Positions 52,196 through 63,952 of a stretch of DNA of 64,000 nucleotides are shown piece by piece. The stretch lies in assembly GCF_900106665.1 (NCBI RefSeq), contig NZ_FNNA01000004.1:1-64000 (forward strand), written 5' to 3'. The translations under genes were made by a program, and so were the position numbers. Source of the stretch: Paracoccus sanguinis. GTDB lineage: Bacteria > Pseudomonadota > Alphaproteobacteria > Rhodobacterales > Rhodobacteraceae. Under the pieces are notes generated by a model. It was given only the letters and a program-made list of their open reading frames with translations. It had not been told where the DNA came from and searched no databases. Positions within the stretch are counted from its first letter, which is position 1; each line of letters starts with the position of its first letter.

Positions 52196-55100
52196 TCACG
52201 CGCTTTTCTCGTAGGTCAGCACCGGGTGCCAATCGTAATGCGTGACCCGGCTGACATGGCGCCGGCGTTCGGTCAGCCGCAGACCCGCGCGCGCGATGGT
52301 CACCTGCGCCGCGGCATCGACCCCCCCGCCCGTCACCAGGCACACACCATCGGCGGCCATCAGCCGCTGCGCCTCGGCAAGGACCCGGACGCGCGCCTCG
52401 GCACCGATCTCCGCCTCGAAAAGCCCGTTCAGCAGGATCACCTTGAGGCGACCGTCCGGCAGGTCCAGCCGCCCCGATTTGCCCTGAAGCGCCCCGACCA
52501 GTTCCCCGGTGCCCATCACGGGCCCCTGGAACTGCGCCTGCCAGAACGGCTTCAGGCCCGTGGGCAGGTTGACGCCCAGGGCAAGCAGCCGCTGGAACAG
52601 CAGCGTGGACTCGGCAAGGGTGCGATGCACGCTGCGCGCCCGCCGGTCGGCGCCGCAATTCGGACAGGTCGACGCGCCCTGTTCGGCGTTGAAGGCCGGA
52701 AACTGCGTGGCGCAGATGTTGCAGTGGCAGACCTCGGCATTGGCGATGGCGTCCAGCGCCGGCAGGTCCGCCAGCGTCGGCGGATGGACGGCGCCCATGC
52801 CCTCGTCGATGCGGTGAAACAGGCCAGGCCGTGTCTTGTTGAACAGCGACTTGAGGCCGGGGGTCTCGCCCAGCTCCCAGCCGCTGCTCTCGACGAAATA
52901 CGAGAACTCCACATCCGTGTAGTTGTGCGGGACAGCGGTCGAGAAGCCGCCCACCTCGTCGACCATCTGCCGCCTCAGGATGAAGAAGCCGCCCTGGACG
53001 TGCGAGAAGATGCGGTCGGGGTGACGCGCGGCGAAATCCCTGTTCCGGAACTTGTCGAACAGCGCAACGCCCGTGGGATAGTCGCGCCCCCGCAGGTAGC
53101 TGGGGGAATAGCACAACGTGCCCCCCTGCCCCACGCGCGGATGGGCGTCCATGTAGTGGACCAGCGGCAGTTCCCAGCCCTTGCGAAGGGTCATGCCCTC
53201 CTTGCCGCAGACGTAGATCGCGTAATCCGAGCGCCCGTGTTCCAGACAGATGTTGGTGCCGGGGCCGACATAGGCGTTGTCGCGGTTCAGGATCAGCGTG
53301 ACACGGTCGTTGTTGGCCTGCAGGTCTATGAGATAGGCCAGTGTCGCGGCGCGCGAGCCGTTGTCGCAGATCACCAGGTGATACGGCAGGCTGGTGTTGG
53401 CGATCAGACGCCGTGTGACCTCGGCCAGTTCGGGCAGGTTGTTCCAGCTGACGATCATCAGGTCGATCGTCTCGTTGGCCCAGACCCGCATCATCCCTTC
53501 GACCAGACGCTCGGAATTGTAGTTCTGGCGGATGCGGTCCAGCCCGTTCTCGATGATCGCCTCGACCGCGGCCTCGGGCAGCGCGTAGTAGTCGCGCACG
53601 CGGGCAGCGATGGACCGGGGGTCGGCGTCGCAGATGATGCCGGTGATCCCGTCGTCGACCAGATCGGGAATTCCCGAGATCGCCGTGGTGAGGACCGGCA
53701 GGCCGGCCGACATCGCCTCCATCACCACGGTCGGGATGCCGTCCATGTCGCCATCCGAGGCCCGCACCGACGGGCAGGCGAACAGGTCGGCGCCGCGGAA
53801 CACCTCGAGCATCGCCTCGCGGTTGGCGACCGCGCCGCAGAACTCGACGTTGGTGATGCCCTCCTGCGCCACCACGTCCCGATACTGCTGCTCGAGATCG
53901 CCGTAACCGTAAAGCGCGATCCGAACCCCCTCGTCCGCCAGCAGCTTGCCGGCGCGGATCAGGTGGATGAGCCCCTTCTTCTCGGTGAAGCGATGGATCG
54001 CGACGATGCGCCGGAACGGTCGGGCCGCCCGGTTGGCGATCCGGCCGTCGACATAGAGCGTGTCGTCGCAGCCGTTGGCGCTGAGCATCATCCTGTCCGT
54101 CGGCACCCCGCGCGCCGCGAGGTAGCGGAAGTGGAACTGCGACGGCACGAGCACCTTGCGGCACCAGCGCGACCGGCTCACCTCGCCGATGCGGTTCTCG
54201 ATGTCGTTGCGATAGCGGAAGATGTCCTGCGCATGGGCGATGAAGGTGAAGGGGATCTCGGCCCGCTCGCAGGCCGGCATCACCATGTTGGTGACGGTCG
54301 GATAGACGAAATGGCTGTGCACGATCGAACGGCCCGTGGCGCGAAGCCGCTCGGCCAGGTGGTCGGGGTCGCGCACGCTTTCCCACTCGATGTCGAAATC
54401 GGGCGTGAAGTCGGGATAGGGCGACTGCCGGCAGAACACCCGCACATCGATCCCCATGGCGCGCAGGATGCGCAATTCGTTGAGAACGAAGGTCTCCGAC
54501 GGCACCGGGAAGTGCCACATGAAATAGGCGACCTTCATCTCGCTGCGCGGTGTCGGCGCCAGATCGGCGCGGGCAGGCAGCACCATCTTCTGCGGCGCGT
54601 GCGGCGAGGACAGCACCCGGTCATAGGCGGCCCGCATCTGCGCGACATAGGCCTTGCGCCCGAAGCGCTCATCGGCATCGGCGCGGGCCGCCGCACCCAT
54701 GCGCGCCAGCCGCGCGCGGTCACCGGCCAGCACGCGCAGCCGGTCCGCGACCGCTGCGGTATCGCCCACCGGCACGACAAAGCCGGACTCCCCCTCCCGC
54801 ACCAGTTCGGGCGGACCGCCGTGGTCATAGACGATCACCGGCCGGCCGGCCGCCATCCCCTCGAGCACCGTCCGCCCGAAGGATTCCTGGAACGTCGACA
54901 GGCTGAGCACGACGTCAGCCTGGGCAATCGCCTCCACCGGGCTGCTGCTGTAGCCGAGCAGTTCGATCGAGGGCGGCAGGTCGCCGGCATGGATCCTGCT
55001 GGCAATCTGCTCGGTATGTTCGTTATGGGGGCCGATCAGGCAGAACCGGACCTCGGGATGGTCGGCATGCAGGGCACGCGCGACCTCGCAGAAGTCCCAC

Positions 55101-56059
55101 ACCCCCTTCTTCGGAATGTTCGAGCTGATCATCGCGACCCGCAGCGGCCCCGGCCCGCCCGGCGCGTCGAGCGCGCGCAGGTCGTCCATGTCGGCGGTGT
55201 TGTAGACCACCACCGGCAGCCGCCCGTCATCCTCGAACCCGGCGCAGGTCGCCTGTGAATTGGCGATCAGCAGATCGGCGCTGTCCCAGACCCCCGCCAC
55301 GATCTCGTCCGGTGTCTCGCCCATGATCTCGAGCAGCGCATCGTCGTGGCGAATGAGCTCTCGCACGTGGACGATTCCGCGGATCCCCATCCGGCGCGCC
55401 GCGAGCAGCGGCTCGCGCAGCATGATGGTGTTGACATGGACCACATCGACGCTGTCGGCCGCGATCGCCGAGCAGAAGGTGCCGATCACCGGCTCGTTGA
55501 TCGGGACATTCCGACGCCACCAGCCGTAGGGGATCACATAGGCCGCCATCGCCTGACCCAGCAGCGCGTCGAAATACGCCGTGTTCTGCACGGCCGGAAC
55601 CGTGACCACGACGTTGAAATCCAGCGCGTTCAGCGCGTTGAGCATGTCCATCAGGCTGCGCTCGCTGCCGAACAGGTGCTGTGCCGCGACATGGGCGCAG
55701 AGCATGACGGTCGGGCGTCCCGGACGGCGGGCGACCGCGCCCTCGACGCGGTGCGGCGCCTCCTTCACCGGGGCCGGCGCCGCGCGGGTGAAGGCCTGGC
55801 GGTTCTCGCGCCTCCCGTGGCGGATGTAGTGCTGCAGCGGATCGACGTTGGCGCGGGCGAGATCCTCGTGAGCGGACAGGTACCGCGCGCTGTCGAAATC
55901 GGGACCGGGGCTTCGCACCAGATGCCGCCCGATCCGCAGATAGTGCTCGAGCGGGGCGAGGCCGGACTGGTCCACGTCCGGATAGGTTTCACGATACCAG
56001 TCCGCATCGAACAACCCCGACGCCAGAAGCTCGGCCCGATCGCTTTGACTCACACTCAT
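52196..56059 (-). CDS. Multidomain glycosyltransferase (GT4-GT4-GT2 with Zn ribbon)
   Basis: One 1287-residue protein. Residues 1-95 are two FDADWYRETYPDV-type repeats seen at the start of rhamnan-like glycosyltransferases. About 105-490 and 508-855 are GT4 domains, the first with ESFGRTVLEGMAAGRPV and the second starting MKVAYFMWHFPVPSE with IPTVVMEAMSAGLPVL. About 865-1085 is a GT2 domain (DLMIVSWNN and NAYVGPG, then GFFILRRQMVDEVGGF). A zinc ribbon (CHCNICATQF, then CPNC, near 1113) and a C-terminal piece like a SAM methyltransferase end follow. Such fusions build repeated surface glycans in one polypeptide. No internal stop or shift is seen. Confidence 0.85.
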   Translation of the reverse strand: MSVSQSDRAELLASGLFDADWYRETYPDVDQSGLAPLEHYLRIGRHLVRSPGPDFDSARYLSAHEDLARANVDPLQHYIRHGRRENRQAFTRAAPAPVKEAPHRVEGAVARRPGRPTVMLCAHVAAQHLFGSERSLMDMLNALNALDFNVVVTVPAVQNTAYFDALLGQAMAAYVIPYGWWRRNVPINEPVIGTFCSAIAADSVDVVHVNTIMLREPLLAARRMGIRGIVHVRELIRHDDALLEIMGETPDEIVAGVWDSADLLIANSQATCAGFEDDGRLPVVVYNTADMDDLRALDAPGGPGPLRVAMISSNIPKKGVWDFCEVARALHADHPEVRFCLIGPHNEHTEQIASRIHAGDLPPSIELLGYSSSPVEAIAQADVVLSLSTFQESFGRTVLEGMAAGRPVIVYDHGGPPELVREGESGFVVPVGDTAAVADRLRVLAGDRARLARMGAAARADADERFGRKAYVAQMRAAYDRVLSSPHAPQKMVLPARADLAPTPRSEMKVAYFMWHFPVPSETFVLNELRILRAMGIDVRVFCRQSPYPDFTPDFDIEWESVRDPDHLAERLRATGRSIVHSHFVYPTVTNMVMPACERAEIPFTFIAHAQDIFRYRNDIENRIGEVSRSRWCRKVLVPSQFHFRYLAARGVPTDRMMLSANGCDDTLYVDGRIANRAARPFRRIVAIHRFTEKKGLIHLIRAGKLLADEGVRIALYGYGDLEQQYRDVVAQEGITNVEFCGAVANREAMLEVFRGADLFACPSVRASDGDMDGIPTVVMEAMSAGLPVLTTAISGIPDLVDDGITGIICDADPRSIAARVRDYYALPEAAVEAIIENGLDRIRQNYNSERLVEGMMRVWANETIDLMIVSWNNLPELAEVTRRLIANTSLPYHLVICDNGSRAATLAYLIDLQANNDRVTLILNRDNAYVGPGTNICLEHGRSDYAIYVCGKEGMTLRKGWELPLVHYMDAHPRVGQGGTLCYSPSYLRGRDYPTGVALFDKFRNRDFAARHPDRIFSHVQGGFFILRRQMVDEVGGFSTAVPHNYTDVEFSYFVESSGWELGETPGLKSLFNKTRPGLFHRIDEGMGAVHPPTLADLPALDAIANAEVCHCNICATQFPAFNAEQGASTCPNCGADRRARSVHRTLAESTLLFQRLLALGVNLPTGLKPFWQAQFQGPVMGTGELVGALQGKSGRLDLPDGRLKVILLNGLFEAEIGAEARVRVLAEAQRLMAADGVCLVTGGGVDAAAQVTIARAGLRLTERRRHVSRVTHYDWHPVLTYEKSA

Positions 56060-56657
56060 CCGGGGTTACATCTCTTTGAAATCTCTTGCCTCTTCTCCGG
56101 AACTGGCAAGATCTGCGGCACGGACGCCGTGCGGAGGCCCGCATCGCACGGCTCGACAAACGAAACAAAATTATCTCTGCCGTGCGATAGGGTGTAAGAT
56201 CATTGCGCTCCAATCGCTCGCCGGATCGCAGCATGTTGATTCAATTGCATTTCCCAACGTTGCAGCCAATCGCCCCTGCGATGTGGCAATCACCCGTCGA
56301 CCACGCACAACACGCTGGAATATTTGACTAATTGGACTGCGCGGACGACTCCTTGAACGGTACAATTCCGATAATGGGACGTCGTGCTGTTAACGCAGGG
56401 GGGCGGGGGTCGCAATCGCTTTCCCGGATTTCGGAACGTCAGCTCAAGTGAGATTGGCTTGCCGCGCGACCTCTCGCCAATTCGCACACACAAATCGCAA
56501 CGCGATTATCGCACGCCGAAACTTCTGTTTCTTTAACGAAACGAGGTGGATGGTCAACGGCCCAACCGCGCCGACCAGAGGCCGTCAGGCGCGCTTCTCA
56601 TGGCCGACGCCGACCCGCGCGGGCGCGCAGGTCGCGTGCGATCCAGCCGTCGCCCCC
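56060..56657. other. AT-richer non-coding gap between glycan and fucose gene sets
   Basis: No gene is supported in 598 bases. The stretch 56165-56560 has clearly lower GC than its surroundings and no conserved frame. An imperfect inverted repeat (CTTGCC at 56085-56090, GGCAAG at 56105-56110) lies close to the glycosyltransferase start. The promoter of that gene must be here. I could not define it. Confidence 0.55.
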
Positions 56658-57512
<855 letters not shown>

Positions 57513-58784
57513 TCACCCCGCGAAGCGATAGTCCCGCAGGCTCTCGGGCCGCATCTCGATCGAGAACCCCGGCCGCTCGGGCGGCATGTAGGCGGCATTC
57601 TCGATCCGCACGGGGTCGAGGAAATGCTCGTGCAGGTGATCGACGAACTCGATCACCCGGCCCTCGCGGGTGCCGGCGATGCACAGATAGTCGATCATCG
57701 ACATGTGCTGGACATACTCGCAGAGCCCGACCCCGCCGGCGTGGGGACAGACCTTCAGCCCGTATTTCGCGGCCATCAGCATCACGGCGAGGACCTCGTT
57801 CAGCCCGCCGAGGCGGCAGGCGTCGATCTGCACCACGTCGATCGCGCCCCCCATGATGAACTGCTTGAAGAGGATGCGATTCTGGCACATCTCGCCGGTC
57901 GCCACCTCGACCGGGGCGACGGCGGCGCGGATGCGGGCGTGGCCGGCCACGTCGTCGGGGCTGGTCGGCTCCTCGATGAACCACGGGTTCACGAACGACA
58001 GGCGCTTCACCCAGTCGATCGCCTCGTCCACCTCCCACACCTGGTTGGCGTCGATCATCAGGGCGACGTCGGGGCCCACCGTCTCGCGGGCGATGGTCAG
58101 GCGGCGGATGTCGTCGTCGAGATCGCGGCCGACCTTCATCTTGACGTGCCGGAACCCCGCCTCGACCGCCGCGCGGCAGAGCCGGCGCAGCTTCTCGTCG
58201 TCGTAGCCGAGCCACCCGGCCGAGGTGGTGTAGCACGGATACCCCTCGGCCCGCAGCGTCGCCACGCGGTCGGCCTTGCCCGCGGCCTGCGCGGTCAGGA
58301 ACGCGAGCGCCCAGTCGGGCGTGATGCAGTCGGTCAGATAGCGGAAGTCGATGCAGCGCACGAGCTCGGCCGGGGTCATGTCGGCGACGAGCTGCCAGAC
58401 CGGCTTGCCCTCGGCCTTGGCCCACAGGTCCCAGGCGGCGTTGACGACCGCGCCGGTGGCCAGATGGATCGCGCCCTTGTCCGGGCCGATCCAGCGCAGC
58501 TGGCTGTCGCCGGTCACATGGCGCCAGAACCGGCCCATGTCGGACGCGATCCAGTCGAGGTCGAGGCCCACGACCAGCGGCCGCAGCGCCTCGATCGCGG
58601 CCACGCAGATCTCGTTGCCGCGGCCGATGGTGAAGGTCAGCCCGTGCCCCTCGAGCGGCCCGTCGGTCTCGAGCACCACATAGGCCGCCGAGTAATCCGG
58701 GTCCGGGTTCATCGCGTCCGATCCGTCCAGCGCGGCCGAGGTCGGAAACCGCACGTCCACCGTCCGCAGGCCGGTGATCCTCAT
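57513..58784 (-). CDS. L-fuconate dehydratase
   Basis: An enolase-superfamily dehydratase of 423 residues. Catalytic elements are the Lys pair in FRHVKMKVG, the metal ligands Asp in MIDANQVW, Glu in FIEEPTSPDD and Glu in VATGEMCQN, and a His-containing CPHAGGVGLCEYVQH loop, as in L-fuconate dehydratases (YXXXQ and fuconate-recognition strands). It converts L-fuconate to 2-keto-3-deoxy-L-fuconate. It lies between the binding-protein gene and the SDR gene and matches the non-phosphorylative fucose pathway. Confidence 0.92.
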   Translation of the reverse strand: MRITGLRTVDVRFPTSAALDGSDAMNPDPDYSAAYVVLETDGPLEGHGLTFTIGRGNEICVAAIEALRPLVVGLDLDWIASDMGRFWRHVTGDSQLRWIGPDKGAIHLATGAVVNAAWDLWAKAEGKPVWQLVADMTPAELVRCIDFRYLTDCITPDWALAFLTAQAAGKADRVATLRAEGYPCYTTSAGWLGYDDEKLRRLCRAAVEAGFRHVKMKVGRDLDDDIRRLTIARETVGPDVALMIDANQVWEVDEAIDWVKRLSFVNPWFIEEPTSPDDVAGHARIRAAVAPVEVATGEMCQNRILFKQFIMGGAIDVVQIDACRLGGLNEVLAVMLMAAKYGLKVCPHAGGVGLCEYVQHMSMIDYLCIAGTREGRVIEFVDHLHEHFLDPVRIENAAYMPPERPGFSIEMRPESLRDYRFAG

Positions 58785-58932
58785 GCCCGCCCCCTCACGT
58801 TCCTGCTCATGCCCTCACCCCCCCCCTTCGCGTCACGACCCGCACGGCGCAGGCGAGGCACCCAGCCCCTGCCCGTCCGGCAGCCTCGGTCCGAACGCCG
58901 AGGGGGCGCGCAAGCCCCCCCGGCGCACGGGG

Positions 58933-59871
58933 TCACTCGTAAAGGACAGCCGCGATCTCGGGGCTGTCGATGTTGGTCTTGTCGTACCAGAAGAACCCGG
59001 TATCGATCTTCGGCTCGACCTTCTCGCCCTTGGCGGCGGCGACGGCGGCCTTGACGGTCTCGTAGCCGATGCCGACCGGGTTCTGGGTGATGGCGCCCGC
59101 CATCAGCCCCTCGCGGATCGCGTCGGTCTGGGCCTTGCCACTGTCGTAGCCGACCACGACCACCTTGGCGCCGGACTCGCGCACGCCGTTCACCACCCCG
59201 ATGGCGCTGCCCTCGTTGGTGCCGAAGATGCCCTTGATGTCGGGGTTCGCGGTCAGGATCGCCTTGGTGATCTCGGTCGATTTCAGGTGATCGCCGCCGC
59301 CGTATTCGATGGCCACGATCTCGACCTCGGGGTGCTTCGACTTCATCTCGTTCACGAAGCCGTCGCGGCGGTCCACCCCGGTGCGCGAGGTCTGGTCGTG
59401 GGCCACCACCGCTACCTTGCCCGACCCGCCGATCAGCTCGGCCATCTTGTCGGCGGCAAGCGCCGCGGCCGCCACGTTGTCGGTCGCCGCGGTGGCGAGC
59501 GGGATGTCGCTGTCCACGCCGCTGTCGAAGGCGATGACCGGGATGCCCGCCTCCTTCGCCTGGGTCAGCAGCGGGATCGCCGCCTGGCTGTCGAGCGCCG
59601 CAAAGCCGATCGCCGCGGGCTTCTTGGCCAGCGCCGCGGCCAGCATGTCGATCTGCTTGTCGACCTGGCTTTCGTTGTCCGGCCCCTCGAACGTCACCTC
59701 GACGCCGAGTTCGCCCGCGGCCTTGTCGGCGCCGGCCTTCACGGCCTGCCAGAATTGGTGCTGGAAGCCCTTCGAGATCAGCGGCACGTACAGCTTGTCC
59801 TGCGCCAGCGCGCCATGCGCCATCAGCGACAGCGCCGCGGCCGCGCCCAGCAGGGTTCTTCTGGTGAACAT
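58933..59871 (-). CDS. Sugar ABC transporter substrate-binding protein
   Basis: A periplasmic type I binding protein of 312 residues with a Sec signal (ARRTLLGAAAALSLM-like stretch, cleaved near ALAQ). Family motifs are NESQVDKQIDMLAAALAKKP, IPVIAFDSGVDSD and GIFGTNEGSAIGVVNG, those of RbsB/XylF-like pentose and deoxysugar receptors. It follows AGGGAGGG. It is upstream of the dehydratase and downstream of the permease and ATPase genes, so fucose or a similar sugar is the likely ligand. Confidence 0.9.
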   Translation of the reverse strand: MFTRRTLLGAAAALSLMAHGALAQDKLYVPLISKGFQHQFWQAVKAGADKAAGELGVEVTFEGPDNESQVDKQIDMLAAALAKKPAAIGFAALDSQAAIPLLTQAKEAGIPVIAFDSGVDSDIPLATAATDNVAAAALAADKMAELIGGSGKVAVVAHDQTSRTGVDRRDGFVNEMKSKHPEVEIVAIEYGGGDHLKSTEITKAILTANPDIKGIFGTNEGSAIGVVNGVRESGAKVVVVGYDSGKAQTDAIREGLMAGAITQNPVGIGYETVKAAVAAAKGEKVEPKIDTGFFWYDKTNIDSPEIAAVLYE

Positions 59872-59920
59872 GGTTTCCCTCCCTAAGGTTCACGTCGGTG
59901 GGGCGCGGACCGCCCTTCTT

Positions 59921-60913
59921 TCAGGTTTTTCTCCGATGCCGCAGCTGGTCGGCATAGACCGCCACGATGATGATCGCCCCGGTCACGACGGTCTGCCATT
60001 CGGGGGCGACCGACATCACCCGCAGGCCGTTGGTCAGCACCGCCATGATGAGCGCCCCGATCAGCGTGCCCATGACCGTGCCGCGCCCGCCCGACAGGCT
60101 GGTGCCGCCGATCACGACCGCCGCGATCGCCTCGAGCTCGTAGCCGAGGCCGAGCGCGGGCTGGGCGCTGTTCAGGCGGCTCGCGATCAGCAGCCCGGCG
60201 ATGCCGACGATGCCGCCCGCGAGCGCATAGATCGCCATCTTCCAGGCGTCAGTGTTGACGCCCGAGAGGCGCACCGCCTCTTCGTTCGACCCCAGCGCGA
60301 AGGTGTAGCGCCCGAGCACGGTGCGCGACAGGATCCACGCCGTGGCGGCCGCGACGAGGAACAGGATCAGCACCCCGTTCGGGACCGGAAACCCCGGCAG
60401 CACCCGCCCGATGAGCGAGCCCTGCGCGATCTGCGTGAAGCCCGGCGTGGCGTTGAAATAGATGGGCTTGGTGCCGGTCACGATCAGCGACAGGCCCTTG
60501 AGCACCAGCATCATCCCCAGCGTGGCGATGAAGGGCGGGATCTTCGCCTTGGCGACCAGCGTCCCCGAGATGAGGCCGCAGAGCGCCCCGGTCCCGATCG
60601 CGGTCGCGACGCCGAGGATCAGCGGCATCCCGGCCCAGGTCAGCACCACCCCGGTCATCACCGCGCAAAAGGTCATCAGCGTGCCGATCGACAGGTCGAT
60701 CCCGCCGGTGATGATGATCAGCGTCACCCCGATGGCAAGGACGCCGTTGACCGACGCCGCCTGCAGGATCGACATGATGTTGGCGACTTGGAAGAAATTC
60801 GGGCTGGCGAGCGAGAACCCGACCACGAGGACGATGAGGCTCGCGAACGCCAGCAGCTTCTGCTGGGCGCTGCCGCGCAGGCGCGGGGTTGCGGTGGTCG
60901 TGGTGGGGGTCAT
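59921..60913 (-). CDS. Sugar ABC transporter permease (RbsC-type)
   Basis: An inner-membrane permease of 330 residues with eight to ten helices. Motifs are [36 protein letters not shown] and [21 protein letters not shown], specific to RbsC-like monosaccharide importers. The start overlaps the ATPase stop (ATGA). As in other sugar CUT2 systems it acts as a homodimer with one ATPase. Confidence 0.93.
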   Translation of the reverse strand: MTPTTTTATPRLRGSAQQKLLAFASLIVLVVGFSLASPNFFQVANIMSILQAASVNGVLAIGVTLIIITGGIDLSIGTLMTFCAVMTGVVLTWAGMPLILGVATAIGTGALCGLISGTLVAKAKIPPFIATLGMMLVLKGLSLIVTGTKPIYFNATPGFTQIAQGSLIGRVLPGFPVPNGVLILFLVAAATAWILSRTVLGRYTFALGSNEEAVRLSGVNTDAWKMAIYALAGGIVGIAGLLIASRLNSAQPALGLGYELEAIAAVVIGGTSLSGGRGTVMGTLIGALIMAVLTNGLRVMSVAPEWQTVVTGAIIIVAVYADQLRHRRKT

Positions 60914-62424
60914 GGGTGCGCCTCCGTCGCAAGGCTCGGGCGCTGCGTGGCCAGCGCCATGATGTCGTGCTGCGTCGCGCCGCCGGGCAGGATGCCGGTC
61001 AGCCGCCCCTCGCACATCACCGCGATGCGGTGCGACAGGCGCAGGATCTCGGGCAGTTCGGACGAGATCACGATGATCGCCTTGCCGGCGGCCGCGAGGT
61101 CGGCCAGCAGGCGGTAGATCTCGGCCTTGGCGCCGACGTCGATGCCGCGGGTCGGCTCGTCGAAGATCAGGATGTCGCAGTCGCGCAGCAGCCAGCGGGC
61201 GATCACCACCTTCTGCTGGTTCCCGCCCGAGAGCAGCCGCACCTCCTGCCGGTCCGAGGGGGTGCGGATCGCCAGCCGGGCGATGTAGTCGCGCGCGATG
61301 CGGGCGAGCGCCGGCTCGTCGATGCGGCCCAGCCGGTCGGCGTGGCGCGGCAGGCTGGCGAGCGCGATGTTGGCGCGCACGTCCATGGTGAGCGCAAGGC
61401 CGAAGTGCTTGCGGTCCTCGGAGAGATACCCGATCCCCGCCCGCACCGCGTCGCGCGGGCTGGCGATGGCGACGGGGCGGCCGTGGACGAGGATCTCGCC
61501 CCCGTCGCGCGGGTCGGCGCCGAAGATGGCGCGCGCGACCTCGGTCCGGCCCGCGCCCATCAGCCCGGCGAGGCCGAGGATCTCGCCCCGCCGCAGCGAG
61601 AAGCTGATCGCGTGCAGGTCCGGCGCCCGGGTGATCCCCCGCACCTCGAGCGCGGTCTCTGCGCCCGCGAGGTCGGGGATCGCCAGCGCCTCGTCGCTGA
61701 GCGCCCGGCCGACCATCATCTGGATGATCGTGCCGATGGGGGTGTCCCCGGCCGCGACCGTGCCCACGGTTTCGCCGTCGCGCATCACCGTCACCCGGTC
61801 GGCGATGCGCTTGATCTCGTCCATCTTGTGGCTGATGTAGATCACCCCCGCGCCTTCGGATTTCAGCCGCCGGATGATGGTGAACAGCTCGTCGATCTCG
61901 GCGTCGTTCAGCGCCGCAGTGGGTTCGTCCATGATCAGCACGCGCGAGCGGAAGGACAGCGCCTTGGCGATCTCGACCATCTGCTGGCGGGCGATGGTCA
62001 GCTCGCCCACCCGCGCCTCGGGGTCCATGCGCAGGTTCATGGCGGCAAAGATCGCCGCCGTGTCGGCGTTGAGCCGCCCCTCGTCCAGCCGCCCGAAGCT
62101 GCGGCGCGGCTCGCGCCCGATCCAGATGTTCTGGGCCACGGTCAGGTCGCGCATCAGCGCGAGTTCCTGGTGGGTGATCCCGATCCCGAGGTCGCGCGCG
62201 GCCTTGGGGCTGGGCAGCGTCACGGCCTGCCCGTCGAGCGTCACGGTGCCGCCGTCGGGCTGATAGACGCCCGAAAGCACCTTCATCAGCGTGGATTTGC
62301 CGGCGCCGTTCTCGCCCATGAGCGCGTGCACCTCGCCCGCGCGCAGGTCGAAGTCGACGGATCTGAGCGCGTGGACGCCGGGAAAGCGCTTGTCGATGGC
62401 GCTCATGCGGACGAGGTCGGTCAC
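60910..62424 (-). CDS. Sugar ABC transporter ATP-binding protein (RbsA-type)
   Basis: A two-ATPase-domain protein of 504 residues. The first domain has Walker [10 protein letters not shown] and a degenerate signature region ([16 protein letters not shown]); the second has [14 protein letters not shown] and [14 protein letters not shown]. The GTG start at 62424 overlaps the lactonase stop (GTGA). It powers the CUT2-class sugar importer encoded with it. Confidence 0.93.
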   Translation of the reverse strand: MTDLVRMSAIDKRFPGVHALRSVDFDLRAGEVHALMGENGAGKSTLMKVLSGVYQPDGGTVTLDGQAVTLPSPKAARDLGIGITHQELALMRDLTVAQNIWIGREPRRSFGRLDEGRLNADTAAIFAAMNLRMDPEARVGELTIARQQMVEIAKALSFRSRVLIMDEPTAALNDAEIDELFTIIRRLKSEGAGVIYISHKMDEIKRIADRVTVMRDGETVGTVAAGDTPIGTIIQMMVGRALSDEALAIPDLAGAETALEVRGITRAPDLHAISFSLRRGEILGLAGLMGAGRTEVARAIFGADPRDGGEILVHGRPVAIASPRDAVRAGIGYLSEDRKHFGLALTMDVRANIALASLPRHADRLGRIDEPALARIARDYIARLAIRTPSDRQEVRLLSGGNQQKVVIARWLLRDCDILIFDEPTRGIDVGAKAEIYRLLADLAAAGKAIIVISSELPEILRLSHRIAVMCEGRLTGILPGGATQHDIMALATQRPSLATEAHP

Positions 62425-63218
62425 GGCCCCACCCCATAGAGGCGCGCCGCGTTGCCGCCCATGATCGCCGCCCGCGCGTCGGGCGTGAGGTCGGCGAGCG
62501 CCGCCGCGGTCAGCGCGTGCCAGTCGGCGTAGGGGGCGGCGAGGGTCAGCACCGGCCAGTCGCTGCCCCAGATCAGCCGCTCGGCCCCGAAAAGGGCGAC
62601 GAGCGCGTGGATCGCGCGCGTCACCTCGGCCCGGTCGGGCAGCTCGGTCATTAGCCCCGACAGCTTGCAGGCGACGTTCGGGCGGCGGGCGAGCGCGGCC
62701 ATTCCCGCGCGCCAGTCCGCGCCAAAGCCCGGCTGCGGCTTGGCGCCGTGGTCGATGACGATGGGCAGGTCGGGGTGGGCGTCCGCAAAGCGCGCCAGCA
62801 TGGGCAGGTGCCGCGTCGTCACCAGCGCGTCGAGCACCAGCCCGCGCGCCTTGACCCGCGCCCACACCCCCGGCGCGGGGGCGGTCATCAGCCAGTCTGT
62901 GTCGGCGATGTCCTGCAGCATCGGACGCAGCCCGACCAGCCGCGGGTGCGACAGGTCCCCCGGCGCGGTGAGGTCCGTCCAGCCCACGACGCCGAGGATG
63001 CGCGGATCGTCGAGGCCCAGCAGATACGCGGTTTCGGCCTCGGTGGGCGCGGCCTGCACCGCGATCACCCGGCCCGCGCCGGGATAGTCGGCGGGGGCGA
63101 AATCGCGGCGGATCGGGGCCACCGCCGCGGCGTCGAGCCAGCCATAGTCGCCCCGCGCCACGGCCCAGAAATGCGCATGGGCGTCGATCGGCAGGACGTC
63201 GGGCCGCGCGCGCGCCAT
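62421..63218 (-). CDS. L-fuconolactone hydrolase (amidohydrolase family)
   Basis: An amidohydrolase_2 enzyme of 265 residues, with IDAHAHFW (metal ligands), a second His in [11 protein letters not shown], and WGSDWPVL (Asp ligand). COG3618-type lactonases open sugar lactones, here L-fuconolactone to L-fuconate. It starts 1 base into the SDR stop (TGATG) and overlaps the ATPase. The product is the substrate of the dehydratase at 57513. Confidence 0.88.
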   Translation of the reverse strand: MARARPDVLPIDAHAHFWAVARGDYGWLDAAAVAPIRRDFAPADYPGAGRVIAVQAAPTEAETAYLLGLDDPRILGVVGWTDLTAPGDLSHPRLVGLRPMLQDIADTDWLMTAPAPGVWARVKARGLVLDALVTTRHLPMLARFADAHPDLPIVIDHGAKPQPGFGADWRAGMAALARRPNVACKLSGLMTELPDRAEVTRAIHALVALFGAERLIWGSDWPVLTLAAPYADWHALTAAALADLTPDARAAIMGGNAARLYGVGP

Positions 63219-63952
63219 CAGATCGTCACGCCGCCATCGACCAGCATCGCCTGGCCGGTGACGAAGCGGCTTTCGTCCGACAGCAGATAGACGATCATCG
63301 GGGTCATGTCGTCCACGGTGGCGAGCCTGCCCATCGGCTGGCGGGCCACGAAGTCACGCTCGGCCTGCGCCGGGTCGGCGGCGGCGGCGATGCGGCCGCG
63401 CAGGCTCGGCGTGTCGACCGTGCCCGGGCACAGCGCGTTGCAGCGGATGCCCTGGCGGACGAAATCCGCCGCGATCGCCTTGGTCAGCCCGATCACCGCC
63501 GCCTTCGAGGCGCCATAGACGAGCCGGTTCGGGAAGCCTTTGATCGAGGACGCCATCGACGCCATGTTCAGCACCGACGCGCTGCCCGTCTCGGCCGCGC
63601 GCGCGATCATCCCCGGCAGGCAGGCCCGCGTCAGCCGCATCATCGCGGTGACGTTCAGGTCCATGCTGAAGGCCCAGTCCGCGTCGGTCACCTCAAGGAT
63701 CGTGCCGTGGTGGACGAACCCCGCGCAGTTGAAGAGCCCGTCGAGCGGCCCGACCCGCGCGGCCATCTCGATCAGCGCCGCGGGGTCGGTGACGTCGAGG
63801 GCGTGGGTCTCGACCATGAGCCCCTCGAGCAGCGCCGGGTCGCGGTCGGTGGCGATGACGCGGGCGCCCTCGGCCGCGCAGGCGATGGCGGCGGCGCGCC
63901 CCATCCCCTGCCCCGCCGCGGTGATCAGGATGGTCTTGTCCTTCAGGCGCAT
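63218..63952 (-). CDS. SDR dehydrogenase, probably 2-keto-3-deoxy-L-fuconate dehydrogenase
   Basis: A short-chain dehydrogenase of 244 residues with [18 protein letters not shown] (cofactor loop), [10 protein letters not shown], and the catalytic motif in [13 protein letters not shown]. In the non-phosphorylative fucose route such an SDR oxidises 2-keto-3-deoxy-L-fuconate. I chose the ATG at 63952, with GGGAGGGGG before it; the frame is open to 63976. Its promoter is at the window edge (63953-64000), so control cannot be judged. Confidence 0.82.
   Translation of the reverse strand: MRLKDKTILITAAGQGMGRAAAIACAAEGARVIATDRDPALLEGLMVETHALDVTDPAALIEMAARVGPLDGLFNCAGFVHHGTILEVTDADWAFSMDLNVTAMMRLTRACLPGMIARAAETGSASVLNMASMASSIKGFPNRLVYGASKAAVIGLTKAIAADFVRQGIRCNALCPGTVDTPSLRGRIAAAADPAQAERDFVARQPMGRLATVDDMTPMIVYLLSDESRFVTGQAMLVDGGVTI

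Noticed and set aside
52170..54518. Single long protein joining the epimerase frame and upstream sequence
   Set aside because: The upstream part is an off-frame reading of the glycosyltransferase gene. The epimerase has its own GTG and ribosome-binding site.
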